Positions 56,888 to 64,000 of a DNA stretch of 64,000 nucleotides are shown here, one piece after another. The stretch lies in assembly GCA_963700705.1 (NCBI GenBank), contig CAVOYQ010000001.1, forward strand, positions 62,001-126,000. Direction: 5' to 3'. Made by a program: the position numbers and the translations under genes. The notes under the pieces are model-generated. The model searched no databases and was not told the origin of the DNA. It was given only the letters and a program-made list of their open reading frames with translations. This stretch comes from JAHEFT01 sp963700705 (lineage in GTDB: Bacteria; Pseudomonadota; Gammaproteobacteria; Xanthomonadales; SZUA-36). The first letter of the stretch is position 1. Each line of letters starts with the position of its first letter.

Positions 56888-57846
56888 CACCGGTTGATGC
56901 AGTTTACACCTGGGTTGACGACCGAGATCCCCGCTGGCGCGAATCCCTGCGAAAAACATTGGGCGATTCGGGCTTTGCCGGGGAATCAATAGATTACGGT
57001 CGCAACAGGTTCCGAAACCACGACGAATTGCGCTTTTCACTGCGTTCGCTTGATCGGTATGCTCCCTGGATACGCAGGATTTACATCGTTACCAACGGTC
57101 AGCGGCCAGGCTGGTTGAAGACGGACAGATCTCGTATACAAATCGTGACGCATCGGGAAATTTTTCCCGTTGCGGATGCTTTGCCGACATTCAATTCCAA
57201 TGCCATTGAAATGAACCTGCACCGCATTCCGGGTCTGTCGGACAAGTTCCTCTATTTGAACGATGATGTATTTCTGGGGGGGCTCTGTCGGTACAGTGAT
57301 TTCGTGCATTCGTCAGCGGATGTGATGTATTTCGAGTGTATCAAAATTGACCAGAGGCTGACGCAGGGCACCATAACTGACCGGGCGATTTGGCATACCG
57401 TGGCAGTCGTTCGGGGTCACCCCGATGCACAGTCACCGGAATGGGCGCCGGCGCACACGCCGCAGTTATACGACCGTAATTTGTTGTTGCAACTGGAACA
57501 GGTATTCAGCGATGAGTTTGCGCAGACCCGCTCCCATAAACTCAGATCCGACCGGGATTTTGTGCTGCGGATCGCATATGCTGCAATGGGAGCCGGCCGG
57601 GGTAACGTATCCCGCTTACTGCATTCGGGAAACGGTGATTATTCGTTTCTCCCCCTGCAACCCCCGATTATGGGTCAGCTCAAGGCTTTGTACTCAATTT
57701 ACGCCATGCAGCCAAAATTTTTCTGTCTGAATGACGACTTGCCCGGTAACTGGAAAAGTGCATTGATCGCCCGGTTGGCGCTTGTTTTTCTTCAGGTATA
57801 CTTTCGCGGTAAATCTGCCTTCGAGACGGATGCCAGAGATCACTGA
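56884..57846 (+). CDS. Stealth-family sugar-phosphate transferase
   Basis: This 320-residue protein shows the Stealth conserved regions: CR1 VDAVYTWVDDRDPRWRES, CR2 FRNHDELRFSLRSLDRYAPWIRRIYIVTNGQ, CR3 SDKFLYLNDDVFLG and CR4 material in the second half. Such enzymes transfer sugar-1-phosphate from UDP-sugar to a glycan in bacterial capsules (for example of Neisseria and other pathogens). It suggests a phosphate-linked surface polysaccharide. It overlaps both the GT2-like gene and the methyltransferase gene, which starts 16 bases before its stop. Confidence 0.88.
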   Translation: MTPVDAVYTWVDDRDPRWRESLRKTLGDSGFAGESIDYGRNRFRNHDELRFSLRSLDRYAPWIRRIYIVTNGQRPGWLKTDRSRIQIVTHREIFPVADALPTFNSNAIEMNLHRIPGLSDKFLYLNDDVFLGGLCRYSDFVHSSADVMYFECIKIDQRLTQGTITDRAIWHTVAVVRGHPDAQSPEWAPAHTPQLYDRNLLLQLEQVFSDEFAQTRSHKLRSDRDFVLRIAYAAMGAGRGNVSRLLHSGNGDYSFLPLQPPIMGQLKALYSIYAMQPKFFCLNDDLPGNWKSALIARLALVFLQVYFRGKSAFETDARDH

Positions 57847-58699
57847 CTTGAGCACTATCGAATACAGGAATACGAGTCTGCAAAAACACCCGATTGGAAA
57901 AAACGTTGCGCAGAAATTCTGGGAAGATCGTTTGCGCGACAATCTGAATGAGTCAGGCACCGGTTGTTCCGGTATCGGCTTGCAGTTCAACCGCTGGCTA
58001 TATCGCCTGCGGGCACATCGGTTCAGGCAAATACTGACCGGTTTGACCATTGATCCGGATAAGACGCGGGTACTCGACGTGGGATCAGGCGCCGGATTCT
58101 ACATCAGGCAGTGGCGCCTGCAGGGTGTGCGGCAGTTGGAAGGGCTGGATTTCAGCAAATCCTCTGTTGGTTATTTGCAGGCGACATATCCTGAATGCAC
58201 CTTCCACCTGGCCGACGTTACAGACCCCGACCTGGCCGTGCCGTCTGTGCGGTACGACATCATCACGGCCTTTGACGTGTTGTTTCATATCGTGGATGAC
58301 GAAGATTACCGGGCAGCATTGAACAACCTGTGCAGGATGCTCAAACCCGGAGGGGTTCTGATATTTTCGGAGAACTTTACGCACCATGAACATGCCAGGG
58401 GCGGTCATTACCACTACAGCAGGACACTGTCGCAGATCGGGAGCATGCTGGAAGAGGCAAATCTGCAGCTGGATTGCAGACGTCCCATGTTTGTCCTGAT
58501 GAACGCACCAGATGACTCAACCAGCCGGCTTCTGCATGCATACTGGCGACGGGTGCAGTTCATCGCGCAGAGAGGCGAGATGTTTGGCTGGATCATGGGC
58601 GCAATTCTGTACCCGGTGGATCGCGTGTTGACAGTCCTGTTGAATGAAAGTCCGACAACTGAAATCGCTGTTTGCCGGCGCCAGGTGGAGGCGGGTTGA
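57830..58699 (+). CDS. SAM-dependent methyltransferase (class I)
   Basis: This 289-residue Rossmann-fold methyltransferase has the SAM motif TRVLDVGSGAGFYIRQWR, then LEGLDFSKSSVGYLQ, AFDVLFHIVDD and the later LKPGGVLIFSENF. The start could be ATG 57830 (overlapping the Stealth gene by 17 bases) or TTG 57848. It probably methylates a sugar or another building block of the polysaccharide; the acceptor is unknown. Confidence 0.83.
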   Translation: MPEITDLSTIEYRNTSLQKHPIGKNVAQKFWEDRLRDNLNESGTGCSGIGLQFNRWLYRLRAHRFRQILTGLTIDPDKTRVLDVGSGAGFYIRQWRLQGVRQLEGLDFSKSSVGYLQATYPECTFHLADVTDPDLAVPSVRYDIITAFDVLFHIVDDEDYRAALNNLCRMLKPGGVLIFSENFTHHEHARGGHYHYSRTLSQIGSMLEEANLQLDCRRPMFVLMNAPDDSTSRLLHAYWRRVQFIAQRGEMFGWIMGAILYPVDRVLTVLLNESPTTEIAVCRRQVEAG

Positions 58700-59901
58700 T
58701 GATCAAGTCTCCGGATAAACCCGCACTTTTGTTTTTTGCGGTCAACCTGGGGCCGCATGGCGGTGGTTCCTGCGTGACCGCCTGGACGCTGCAGGCGTTG
58801 CGGCGGGACTGGGAAGTGACCATTTTTTGCGCGTCCTACCCGGATTTTGATGGCGCCAACAGGCACTTTGGCACGGATCTGCAAGCGCGGGATTTCAAAA
58901 TCTGGCAATTGCCTTTTCCGCTGCGCCACCTCGACAAGCTGGATCCCGATCCGTTCAGTGCGCAACGCCTGGCCTGGCTGATGCGCTTTTGCCAGTCCCG
59001 TTGCCACGAATTCGACGTGGTCGTTTCTACGGATGACGAAATAGATTTTGGCAGGCCCGGTGTCCAGTACACACACTACCCGCACATGGAACGCCATCTG
59101 GGTATGTTCCGCAGCTTTGAGAACCTGACGACCGGCCAGAAAATCAAGGCCCTGCTGAACGGCAAGTTGCGTCCCTGGCTATGGATAGCCGGAATCAAAT
59201 TGTCCCGGATCCGTAGCAACCTGATGGTAACGAACTCCCACTGGACGGCCCGGCAAATCAACCGTATTTACGGTGTCGAGCCGGTCGTGCTTTATCCGCC
59301 GGTCCGGTGGTCGGGGACGAAACGGGACTGGGTGGAACGAAAACCCCGTTTTGTTTCCCTTGGCCGGTTGAGCCCGGACAAGCGGTTGATGGAAGTGATT
59401 GACATGCTGGAGCGGGTCCGCCAACGGGGTTTCGAGGTTGAACTGGAAATCATTGGTAACGAAGACAAGGTTGCCGGCCAGGCTTTCATCCGGAAACTCC
59501 GGGACCGCATTGTCCGGGCGGGTGGCTGGGTGCGATTACACGAAAATGTCGATCGCGCCGAACTGGAAGACATAGTCTCAGGTTGCCGCTTCGGAATTCA
59601 TGCGATGATCGATGAACACTTCGGTATAGCTGTCGCCGAGATGATGCGTGCCGGCTGCATCGTTTTCGTGCCGGACAGTGGCGGCCAGGTTGAGATCGTC
59701 GGCAATGAGCCGGGTTTGTGTTACCGCTCGGACGATGATGCAGTCGAAAAAATCTGTGCAGTGCTGAAGGACGAAGAGGAGCAGGCCCGCCTGCAATCGG
59801 CGCTGGACCAGCGCTCGGATGACTTCACGGAAGCCAGGTTCATGGAGGGAATGCGCGAAATTGTCGCGGACTTTGCTTCGAAAACCGGCTTTACTGCCTG
59901 A
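58699..59901 (+). CDS. Glycosyltransferase family 4 (last gene of glycan unit)
   Basis: This 400-residue GT-B enzyme starts MIKSPDKPALLFFAVNLGPHGGG and shows GVQYTHYPHMERH, VVLYPPV, SLGRLSPDKRLMEVIDML, and GIHAMIDEHFGIAVAEMMRAGCIVF (E-x7-E region), as in GT4 proteins that add mannose or related sugars; ALG11-like features are suggested by the HYPHME and DEHFGIAVAEMM segments. ATG 58699 overlaps the methyltransferase stop. Its end faces the lipoprotein genes with 40 bases between. Confidence 0.87.
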   Translation: MIKSPDKPALLFFAVNLGPHGGGSCVTAWTLQALRRDWEVTIFCASYPDFDGANRHFGTDLQARDFKIWQLPFPLRHLDKLDPDPFSAQRLAWLMRFCQSRCHEFDVVVSTDDEIDFGRPGVQYTHYPHMERHLGMFRSFENLTTGQKIKALLNGKLRPWLWIAGIKLSRIRSNLMVTNSHWTARQINRIYGVEPVVLYPPVRWSGTKRDWVERKPRFVSLGRLSPDKRLMEVIDMLERVRQRGFEVELEIIGNEDKVAGQAFIRKLRDRIVRAGGWVRLHENVDRAELEDIVSGCRFGIHAMIDEHFGIAVAEMMRAGCIVFVPDSGGQVEIVGNEPGLCYRSDDDAVEKICAVLKDEEEQARLQSALDQRSDDFTEARFMEGMREIVADFASKTGFTA

Positions 59902-59941
59902 AAGCCGCGCCGTGCATTTCCCGATTAACCGGACCCCCGCA

Positions 59942-60403
59942 TCAGGGACGTCCGTTGAGATTGATGTCTCCGGACTCCTTCACGCGGATGGATGGGTAGA
60001 ACCCGCCGATGTCCAGTTTGGCCGTGAATTCGTATTTCACCGGCCCGCCACCCGATTGCATCGTATCCGTGATGAAACGTATGCCGGTCAGCAGGTTGGC
60101 AGCGGCCGTCAGCTTGACGGTGCCTTCACTGTAACCCTCGATCACCGGGAAATCCTTGCCGACCCCCTTGATCAGTTCATAGCCTTCCAGTGACACGGTG
60201 TACACGATTCCCTCGAGTTTCAGGGGCTGCGAGTTCGGGTTGATGATGCGCAGCCCGATTTCAAAGGCCGGGATCATGCCTTCTGATGGAATCGCCTTGA
60301 AAGAACCCAGGGTGACCGTTGGCTCTTCATAATCGGGATCCAGGGTCGCACAGGAGGATAGCGCCAATGCCACCAGGAGGACGGCGATTGAGCGGGCCGT
60401 CAA
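59942..60403 (-). CDS. LEA14-like (LEA_2 / WHy domain) lipoprotein
   Basis: This 153-residue protein has a lipoprotein signal (LTARSIAVLLVALALSSC, lipobox) and then a LEA_2-type beta domain (TVTLGSFKAIPSEGMIPAFEIGLRIINPNSQPLKLEGIVYTVSLEGYELIKGVGKDF). LEA_2/WHy proteins bind hydrophobic ligands or stabilise others under stress. The start is a TTG at 60403 that overlaps the stop of the preceding lipoprotein gene (TTGA), so it belongs to the MCE operon. This pairing may reflect a lipid-handling role (inference). Confidence 0.78.
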   Translation of the reverse strand: MTARSIAVLLVALALSSCATLDPDYEEPTVTLGSFKAIPSEGMIPAFEIGLRIINPNSQPLKLEGIVYTVSLEGYELIKGVGKDFPVIEGYSEGTVKLTAAANLLTGIRFITDTMQSGGGPVKYEFTAKLDIGGFYPSIRVKESGDINLNGRP

Positions 60404-61005
60404 GGGCAGACCTCGAAGATTTTTCTGATCAACTGCTGCGTGACATCGTTCAGGCCCTGTTGATGGGCGGCAACCACCGAAGACAGGCGTTCGCTGCCGA
60501 CCGCCACGGAATCGCTCAGCGTGAATGATTCGCCGTGGCCATTGCATTGGATTGAGCCCGCTATTTGAGTGACCACGCTGCCGGTTTCGCCGGTTGCGCC
60601 CTGCAGGCCATAAAATTTCTCCACCTCCAGGTGCAGCATCCAGGCATCGCCGGTGGCTCTTGAAGACTGCTCAACCGCCGAAAAACGGCCGGATGAGGCC
60701 AGCGACCGCTGGATGACCGAGGACAATACTTCGGGCAGGTGATCGGGCCAGCGGGCGTTGGCGTAGCGGGTCAGACTGGCATCTTCGCCCAGGGTCTGCA
60801 CCCAGTCGGTGTCCAGGCCGGGAACCGCGTCCAGCGTGACGGCAAGAACAGGCTTCTGCTCAACCGGGGCCGTCGAGGGAGAACCGGACAACGGCATCAA
60901 CATGTAAATCTGTTTTGCGGGCTGCGCACTGTCCATCATTCCGCTGCATGCGGACAGCAGCGTGGGTATCACGGCGGATAAAAGTAAATAGCGTTTCGTT
61001 TTCAT
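60400..61005 (-). CDS. ABC-type transport auxiliary lipoprotein (PqiC/YmbA-like)
   Basis: This 201-residue lipoprotein (signal MKTKRYLLLSAVIPTLLSAC) has a short linker and a domain with YMLMPLSGS, VLAVTLDAVPGLDTDW and RYANARWPDHLPEVLSSVIQRSL, matching the auxiliary lipoprotein component of MCE-type ABC transporters. It is likely tethered to the outer membrane and works with the MlaD-like protein in lipid shuttling. It lies 1 base from mlaD. Confidence 0.82.
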   Translation of the reverse strand: MKTKRYLLLSAVIPTLLSACSGMMDSAQPAKQIYMLMPLSGSPSTAPVEQKPVLAVTLDAVPGLDTDWVQTLGEDASLTRYANARWPDHLPEVLSSVIQRSLASSGRFSAVEQSSRATGDAWMLHLEVEKFYGLQGATGETGSVVTQIAGSIQCNGHGESFTLSDSVAVGSERLSSVVAAHQQGLNDVTQQLIRKIFEVCP

Positions 61006-61006
61006 A

Positions 61007-61942
61007 TCAGGGGTCTATCTCCACTGAATTGTCAGCTTGCCGGTAAATGAGCTGCGAAGGATCATCCTGCAATTCCTGCACCAGTTTTTCCAGGTCGCGC
61101 AAAGCATCCTGTGCTTCGTCCATCAGGTCGGGAATGGAGCCGAGCCCGTCTTCCATGAATTGACTCACATCCTCTTCGTGTTTTTGCAGCAAGGCGTCCA
61201 TCCGGGCCGTCAGGCTGGCCAGGTTTTCGGCGCTCCGGCCGGCGTTTTCGACGGTCGTGTTCAATCCGGGCCGCAACTCTTCGAGCGTGTCCTGCAACTG
61301 GACCACGGTTGCCTGGATTTCGGTGATGGTCTGGTTCAGGTTGCCGGGGATTTTCGCGATGGTTTCACGCTCTTCGGCAAGCGAAAGCGTGATGTCTTCG
61401 ATGTTGTTCAACAGGCCGGTGATCGATGCCTGGTTTTCCTCACCGAGGATTTTGCCCGCCTGCGCCAGCAGGTTATCCAGTTTCGCCATGATCTCGGGTG
61501 CACTGGCCATCAGCGCCGAGAAGCCGACGATCCGCACCGGGATGACCGGGTATTCACGGCCTTCCTGTTTTTCCAGCGGAGCGTGGTCGCCCGGGTCGCT
61601 GGCCAGGTTAACCACGGCGACCCCGGTAATCCCCTGCAGCGCCAGGCTGGCATACGTCCCGTGGTCCACCGGCGTGGATTCCAGGATCTCGATGTCCACC
61701 CGGATCAGGATGCCGTGGTTCGACTCCAGTTCCATTTCCACGACCGTGCCGATGTTCATGCCCATGTATTTGACCGGGCCGCCCACGGACAGGCCGCTGA
61801 TATCCTTGGAGAACAACAGCGAGTAACGCTTCATTTCCTCGTTGCCGGTCCGGCCGGTCAGCCAGATCACGAAAATAACGAAGAAAGCGATCGCCAGGCT
61901 GACGAATAACCCTACCGCGAAATTTCTGTCACCTTTAAACAT
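61007..61942 (-). CDS. mlaD: MCE-domain (MlaD-like) lipid transport protein
   Basis: This 311-residue protein has one N-terminal helix (residues 9-28, AVGLFVSLAIAFFVIFVIW), the MCE domain (YSLLFSKDISGLSVGGPVKYMGMNIGTVVEMEL), then a long helical coiled-coil tail (RETIAKIPGNLNQTITEIQATVV, ...LEELRPGLN). MCE proteins form hexameric rings that bind phospholipid between inner and outer membranes. It is longer than E. coli MlaD (183) and more like MCE proteins with a periplasmic helical needle. Confidence 0.9.
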   Translation of the reverse strand: MFKGDRNFAVGLFVSLAIAFFVIFVIWLTGRTGNEEMKRYSLLFSKDISGLSVGGPVKYMGMNIGTVVEMELESNHGILIRVDIEILESTPVDHGTYASLALQGITGVAVVNLASDPGDHAPLEKQEGREYPVIPVRIVGFSALMASAPEIMAKLDNLLAQAGKILGEENQASITGLLNNIEDITLSLAEERETIAKIPGNLNQTITEIQATVVQLQDTLEELRPGLNTTVENAGRSAENLASLTARMDALLQKHEEDVSQFMEDGLGSIPDLMDEAQDALRDLEKLVQELQDDPSQLIYRQADNSVEIDP

Positions 61943-61945
61943 GAG

Positions 61946-62722
61946 TCAGATAGTTACCTTGGCAATGGCCGCTTTTCGCGCCCGGACGGCACGGGGATCG
62001 CCGAAATATTCCTGGATCCACGGATCCGGGTGCTTGACGAGTTCTTCAAGAGTATCAACGATGATGCCCTTGTTGACCAGCACGGCGACACGGTCGCAAA
62101 CGCTGAAAAGGGTGTCTACATCGTGGGTGATCATCACTATGGTCAGGTCGAGATTGGCGTGCAGATAGCTGATCAGTTGGTCGAATTCTGTTGCGGAGAT
62201 GGGGTCCAGGCCGGCCGTTGGCTCATCCAGGAACAGCAACTTGGGCTCCAGCGCCAGGGCCCGCGCCAGGGATGCGCGCTTACGCATGCCGCCCGATAGC
62301 TCGTTGGGGTACTTGCCGGCGGCGTTCAGGTCCAGGCCCACCATGAAGATTTTCAGAACCGCGAGTTCCCTGCGCGTCTCAACCGGCAGGTTCGAATGCA
62401 GCGCAATCGGCAGTTCAACGTTTTCCTGCACGGTCAGGCCGGAGAGCAGGGCGCCGCCCTGGAACAGGACGCCCCATTTCTTGTGCGGGCCGGGTTGATG
62501 ATGCCTGATGGTGTGGCCGAGCACTTCGATGGTTCCCTCGTTCGGTCCGTGCAGGCCGAGAATGCTTTGCAGCAGTACGGACTTGCCGGTGCCGGATCCC
62601 CCGACCACACCCAGTATCTCATCCCGGCGAACGTCCAGTTCGAGTTGATCGTGCACGACCTGGGAACCGAAGCGGTTGACCAGGCCGCGAATGCGGATGA
62701 CGTGTTCAAATTCAGGCGGCAT
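61946..62722 (-). CDS. mlaF: ABC transporter ATP-binding protein (MlaF-like)
   Basis: This 258-residue ATPase has Walker A GGSGTGKS at residues 41-48, the ABC signature LSGGMRKRASLARAL and Walker B LLFLDEPTAGLDP. The GGMRKR form is typical of MlaF/TTG2A ATPases. It powers lipid transport with MlaE and MlaD. Its start abuts the end of mlaE (overlap of 1 base), and mlaD starts 3 bases past its stop. Confidence 0.94.
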   Translation of the reverse strand: MPPEFEHVIRIRGLVNRFGSQVVHDQLELDVRRDEILGVVGGSGTGKSVLLQSILGLHGPNEGTIEVLGHTIRHHQPGPHKKWGVLFQGGALLSGLTVQENVELPIALHSNLPVETRRELAVLKIFMVGLDLNAAGKYPNELSGGMRKRASLARALALEPKLLFLDEPTAGLDPISATEFDQLISYLHANLDLTIVMITHDVDTLFSVCDRVAVLVNKGIIVDTLEELVKHPDPWIQEYFGDPRAVRARKAAIAKVTI

Positions 62723-63840
62723 CAGAATCCGATCCTCGCGTAGATCACCGTGAATATCGAGTCGGCGACGATGATCAGGAAGATTGACTGCACCACCGCA
62801 ACGGTAGTCAGGCGACCCAGTTCTTCAGCCGACCCCTTGACCTGCATTCCTCGCAGGGTTCCGGTGACCGCGATCAGGAAGGCAAAAACCGGCGCCTTGC
62901 TCAGGCCAACCAGCACATCGTTGACCTGGATTGCGCAGGCCAGGCGTTCGGTGAATGAAAACCAGTTGATGTCGAGAACGGTCGCGCCGATGAATGCGCC
63001 GCCCAGCAGCCCGGCAATATTCGCAAAAACCGTGAGAAAGGGCATGGCGATCATCAGCCCCACCACCCTGGGGATGACCAGTATCTCGTTGGGGTTGAGT
63101 CCCAGGACGCGCAGTGCGTCCACTTCCTCGGTCAATTTCATCGTGCCGATCGCCGCGGCAAATGCCGACCCGGAACGTCCGGCCACCATGATGGCCGCCA
63201 GCAGCACGCCCAGTTCGCGGAATATCGCGTTGGCGACCAGGTCCACCATGAAAATATTGGCGCCAAATTGTTCCAGTTGCCGGGCGCTCTGGAAAGCCAG
63301 GACCACGCCCATCAGGAAACAGACAACCATCACGATCGGAATCGCTGCGACTCCGGTGGCGTGAACCTGCCGGATGATTTCGCCGATGACCAGCCGCGAC
63401 GGTCGCTTGACGCCGTCCAGGACAGCGCGGGCGATGAACCCGACGGAATCCACGGCATCAATCGTGTTGGAACCTATTTTCCGGATACCCTCATAAACCC
63501 AGTGATTGGGCTTCGGGTCGTAAAAACCGGGTACGTATTCCTTTTGCGCGGCGATATCGATGATGTGCTGAAGGAACTTGAAGTGGGCCGCCTGGAATCC
63601 TTCGAACCGGGTTTTTATCCCGATGTCTTCGAAGTCCATCGACTTTTCGTACAATACCCAGGCGCCGGCAAGGTCCAGCTCTTCGATGCCGCCGCATGAA
63701 AATTGCAACTCGGTTACGTTGCCCGGCTCGATCTCGTCAAGGGCTGCCTGCAGTTCGTTCAGGTTGGCGAATGTCCAATTGTTTGCGAGGCTGATCTGCA
63801 TCAACCCGTCCTGTTTATTTTCTGTCAGGAAATTCGCCAT
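62722..63840 (-). CDS. mlaE: MlaE-like permease with an N-terminal STAS domain
   Basis: This 372-residue permease has an N-terminal STAS-like domain (residues 1-about 110: LQAALDEIEPGNVTELQFSC, GGIEELDLAGAWVLYE) and then the MlaE domain (GEIIRQVHATGVAAIPIVMVVCFLMG, AAIMVAGRSGSAFAAAIGTMKLTEEVDALRVLGLNP). In E. coli the STAS protein MlaB is separate; here it is fused. It heads the operon, which runs mlaE-mlaF-mlaD-lipoprotein-LEA_2. Confidence 0.92.
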   Translation of the reverse strand: MANFLTENKQDGLMQISLANNWTFANLNELQAALDEIEPGNVTELQFSCGGIEELDLAGAWVLYEKSMDFEDIGIKTRFEGFQAAHFKFLQHIIDIAAQKEYVPGFYDPKPNHWVYEGIRKIGSNTIDAVDSVGFIARAVLDGVKRPSRLVIGEIIRQVHATGVAAIPIVMVVCFLMGVVLAFQSARQLEQFGANIFMVDLVANAIFRELGVLLAAIMVAGRSGSAFAAAIGTMKLTEEVDALRVLGLNPNEILVIPRVVGLMIAMPFLTVFANIAGLLGGAFIGATVLDINWFSFTERLACAIQVNDVLVGLSKAPVFAFLIAVTGTLRGMQVKGSAEELGRLTTVAVVQSIFLIIVADSIFTVIYARIGF

Positions 63841-63865
63841 TCGTAAGAGTCTAGCAAAATTGAAA

Positions 63866-63895
63866 ATTATTGCGTGGGTTTAAAGAGCCGCTCAA
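63866..63895 (-). promoter_or_regulatory. Candidate promoter for the mlaE operon
   Basis: On the minus strand, TTGAGC (63895-63890) and AATAAT (63871-63866) are spaced by 18 bases, about 26 bases upstream of the mlaE start. Sequence match only. Confidence 0.38.
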
Positions 63896-63898
63896 CAG

Positions 63899-63917
63899 AA
63901 ACCCGCCACGCAGGTTT
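63899..63917 (-). terminator. Weak hairpin, possible terminator of the gene at the right edge
   Basis: On the minus strand AAACCTGC (63917-63910) pairs with GCGGGTTT (63906-63899) around a three-base loop, an eight-pair stem with one G-U pair, followed by CTGTTG rather than a U-run. It lies just past the stop of the right-edge gene. Low confidence. Confidence 0.33.
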
Positions 63918-63930
63918 GATCAGGGGTTCC

Positions 63931-64000
63931 TCAGTCCAGATCGATTTCTATTACCACCTCTGAATCCGTGACGGAAAATTTGACTTCGTCAAAATCAGGC
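63931..64000 (-). CDS. C-terminal fragment of an unknown protein (runs off the right edge)
   Basis: Read on the minus strand, 63931-64000 is open from the window edge to a TGA and gives PDFDEVKFSVTDSEVVIEID then LD at the end. It is acidic, with alternating hydrophobic residues typical of beta strands. The family cannot be recognised from 22 residues. It is upstream of, and on the same strand as, the mlaE operon. The coding call rests mainly on the open frame and a hairpin just after the stop. Confidence 0.45.
   Translation of the reverse strand, partial: PDFDEVKFSVTDSEVVIEIDLD

Overview
The window is a gene-dense stretch of a GC-rich bacterial chromosome. Gene content points to a gammaproteobacterium of heterotrophic, aerobic or microaerobic type: a MerR-type LiuR in front of a leucine-degradation operon, REP repeats of the GTAGGAGCG type known from Pseudomonas and Xanthomonadales relatives, an AlaA-type aminotransferase, cytochrome c' and a glgBCAP glycogen set. 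The exact order cannot be fixed from sequence alone. No rRNA, tRNA, CRISPR array, prophage or transposase gene was seen.

Layout. 1-2.9 kb: end of a glutamine-synthetase-like gene, a membrane protein, a ketoacyl-ACP synthase III and a glutathione transferase. 3.0-8.7 kb: pyruvate phosphate dikinase facing a MITE, then cytochrome c', a diheme cytochrome c and an MFS transporter. 8.7-16.9 kb: SDR, membrane-anchored GST, HtpX, an ornithine-decarboxylase-like enzyme, a Ca/Na exchanger, GabT, an esterase and a crotonase. 17-24.4 kb: glgA, glgC, glgB and glgP. 24.4-27.9 kb: a minus-strand operon of an N-formylglutamate amidohydrolase family protein, two DUF1538 membrane proteins (split by a MITE), a PII-like protein and a CBS-pair protein, reading into glgP. 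27.9-39.7 kb: polyphosphate:AMP phosphotransferase, 2-phosphoglycerate kinase, an ApgM-like phosphoglycerate mutase, a cysteine-synthase-fold enzyme, AlaA, SerC, SerA and PEP carboxylase. 39.9-44.8 kb: TetR with its palindromic operator and an RND efflux pair. 44.9-48.6 kb: MaoC hydratase, CitE-like lyase, KDPG aldolase and an S10 peptidase. 48.6-53.9 kb: liuRABD for leucine/isovalerate. 54-59.9 kb: six tightly packed surface-polysaccharide genes including a Stealth phosphotransferase. 59.9-63.8 kb: an MCE/Mla-type lipid transport operon with two lipoproteins.

Themes. Much of the middle of the window handles carbon and phosphate storage around the phosphoglycerate/PEP/pyruvate node: glycogen synthesis and breakdown, polyphosphate-to-ADP conversion, 2,3-bisphosphoglycerate formation, phosphoserine synthesis, PEP carboxylase and PPDK. 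The DUF1538/PII/CBS operon leading into glycogen phosphorylase is the best candidate for an undescribed signalling or transport system.

Quality warning. At least fourteen genes or gene ends are broken by single-base frame changes while both halves stay well conserved. In thirteen of them the net change is one extra base. This looks like insertion-type sequence error rather than decay, and those genes are annotated here across their full span.
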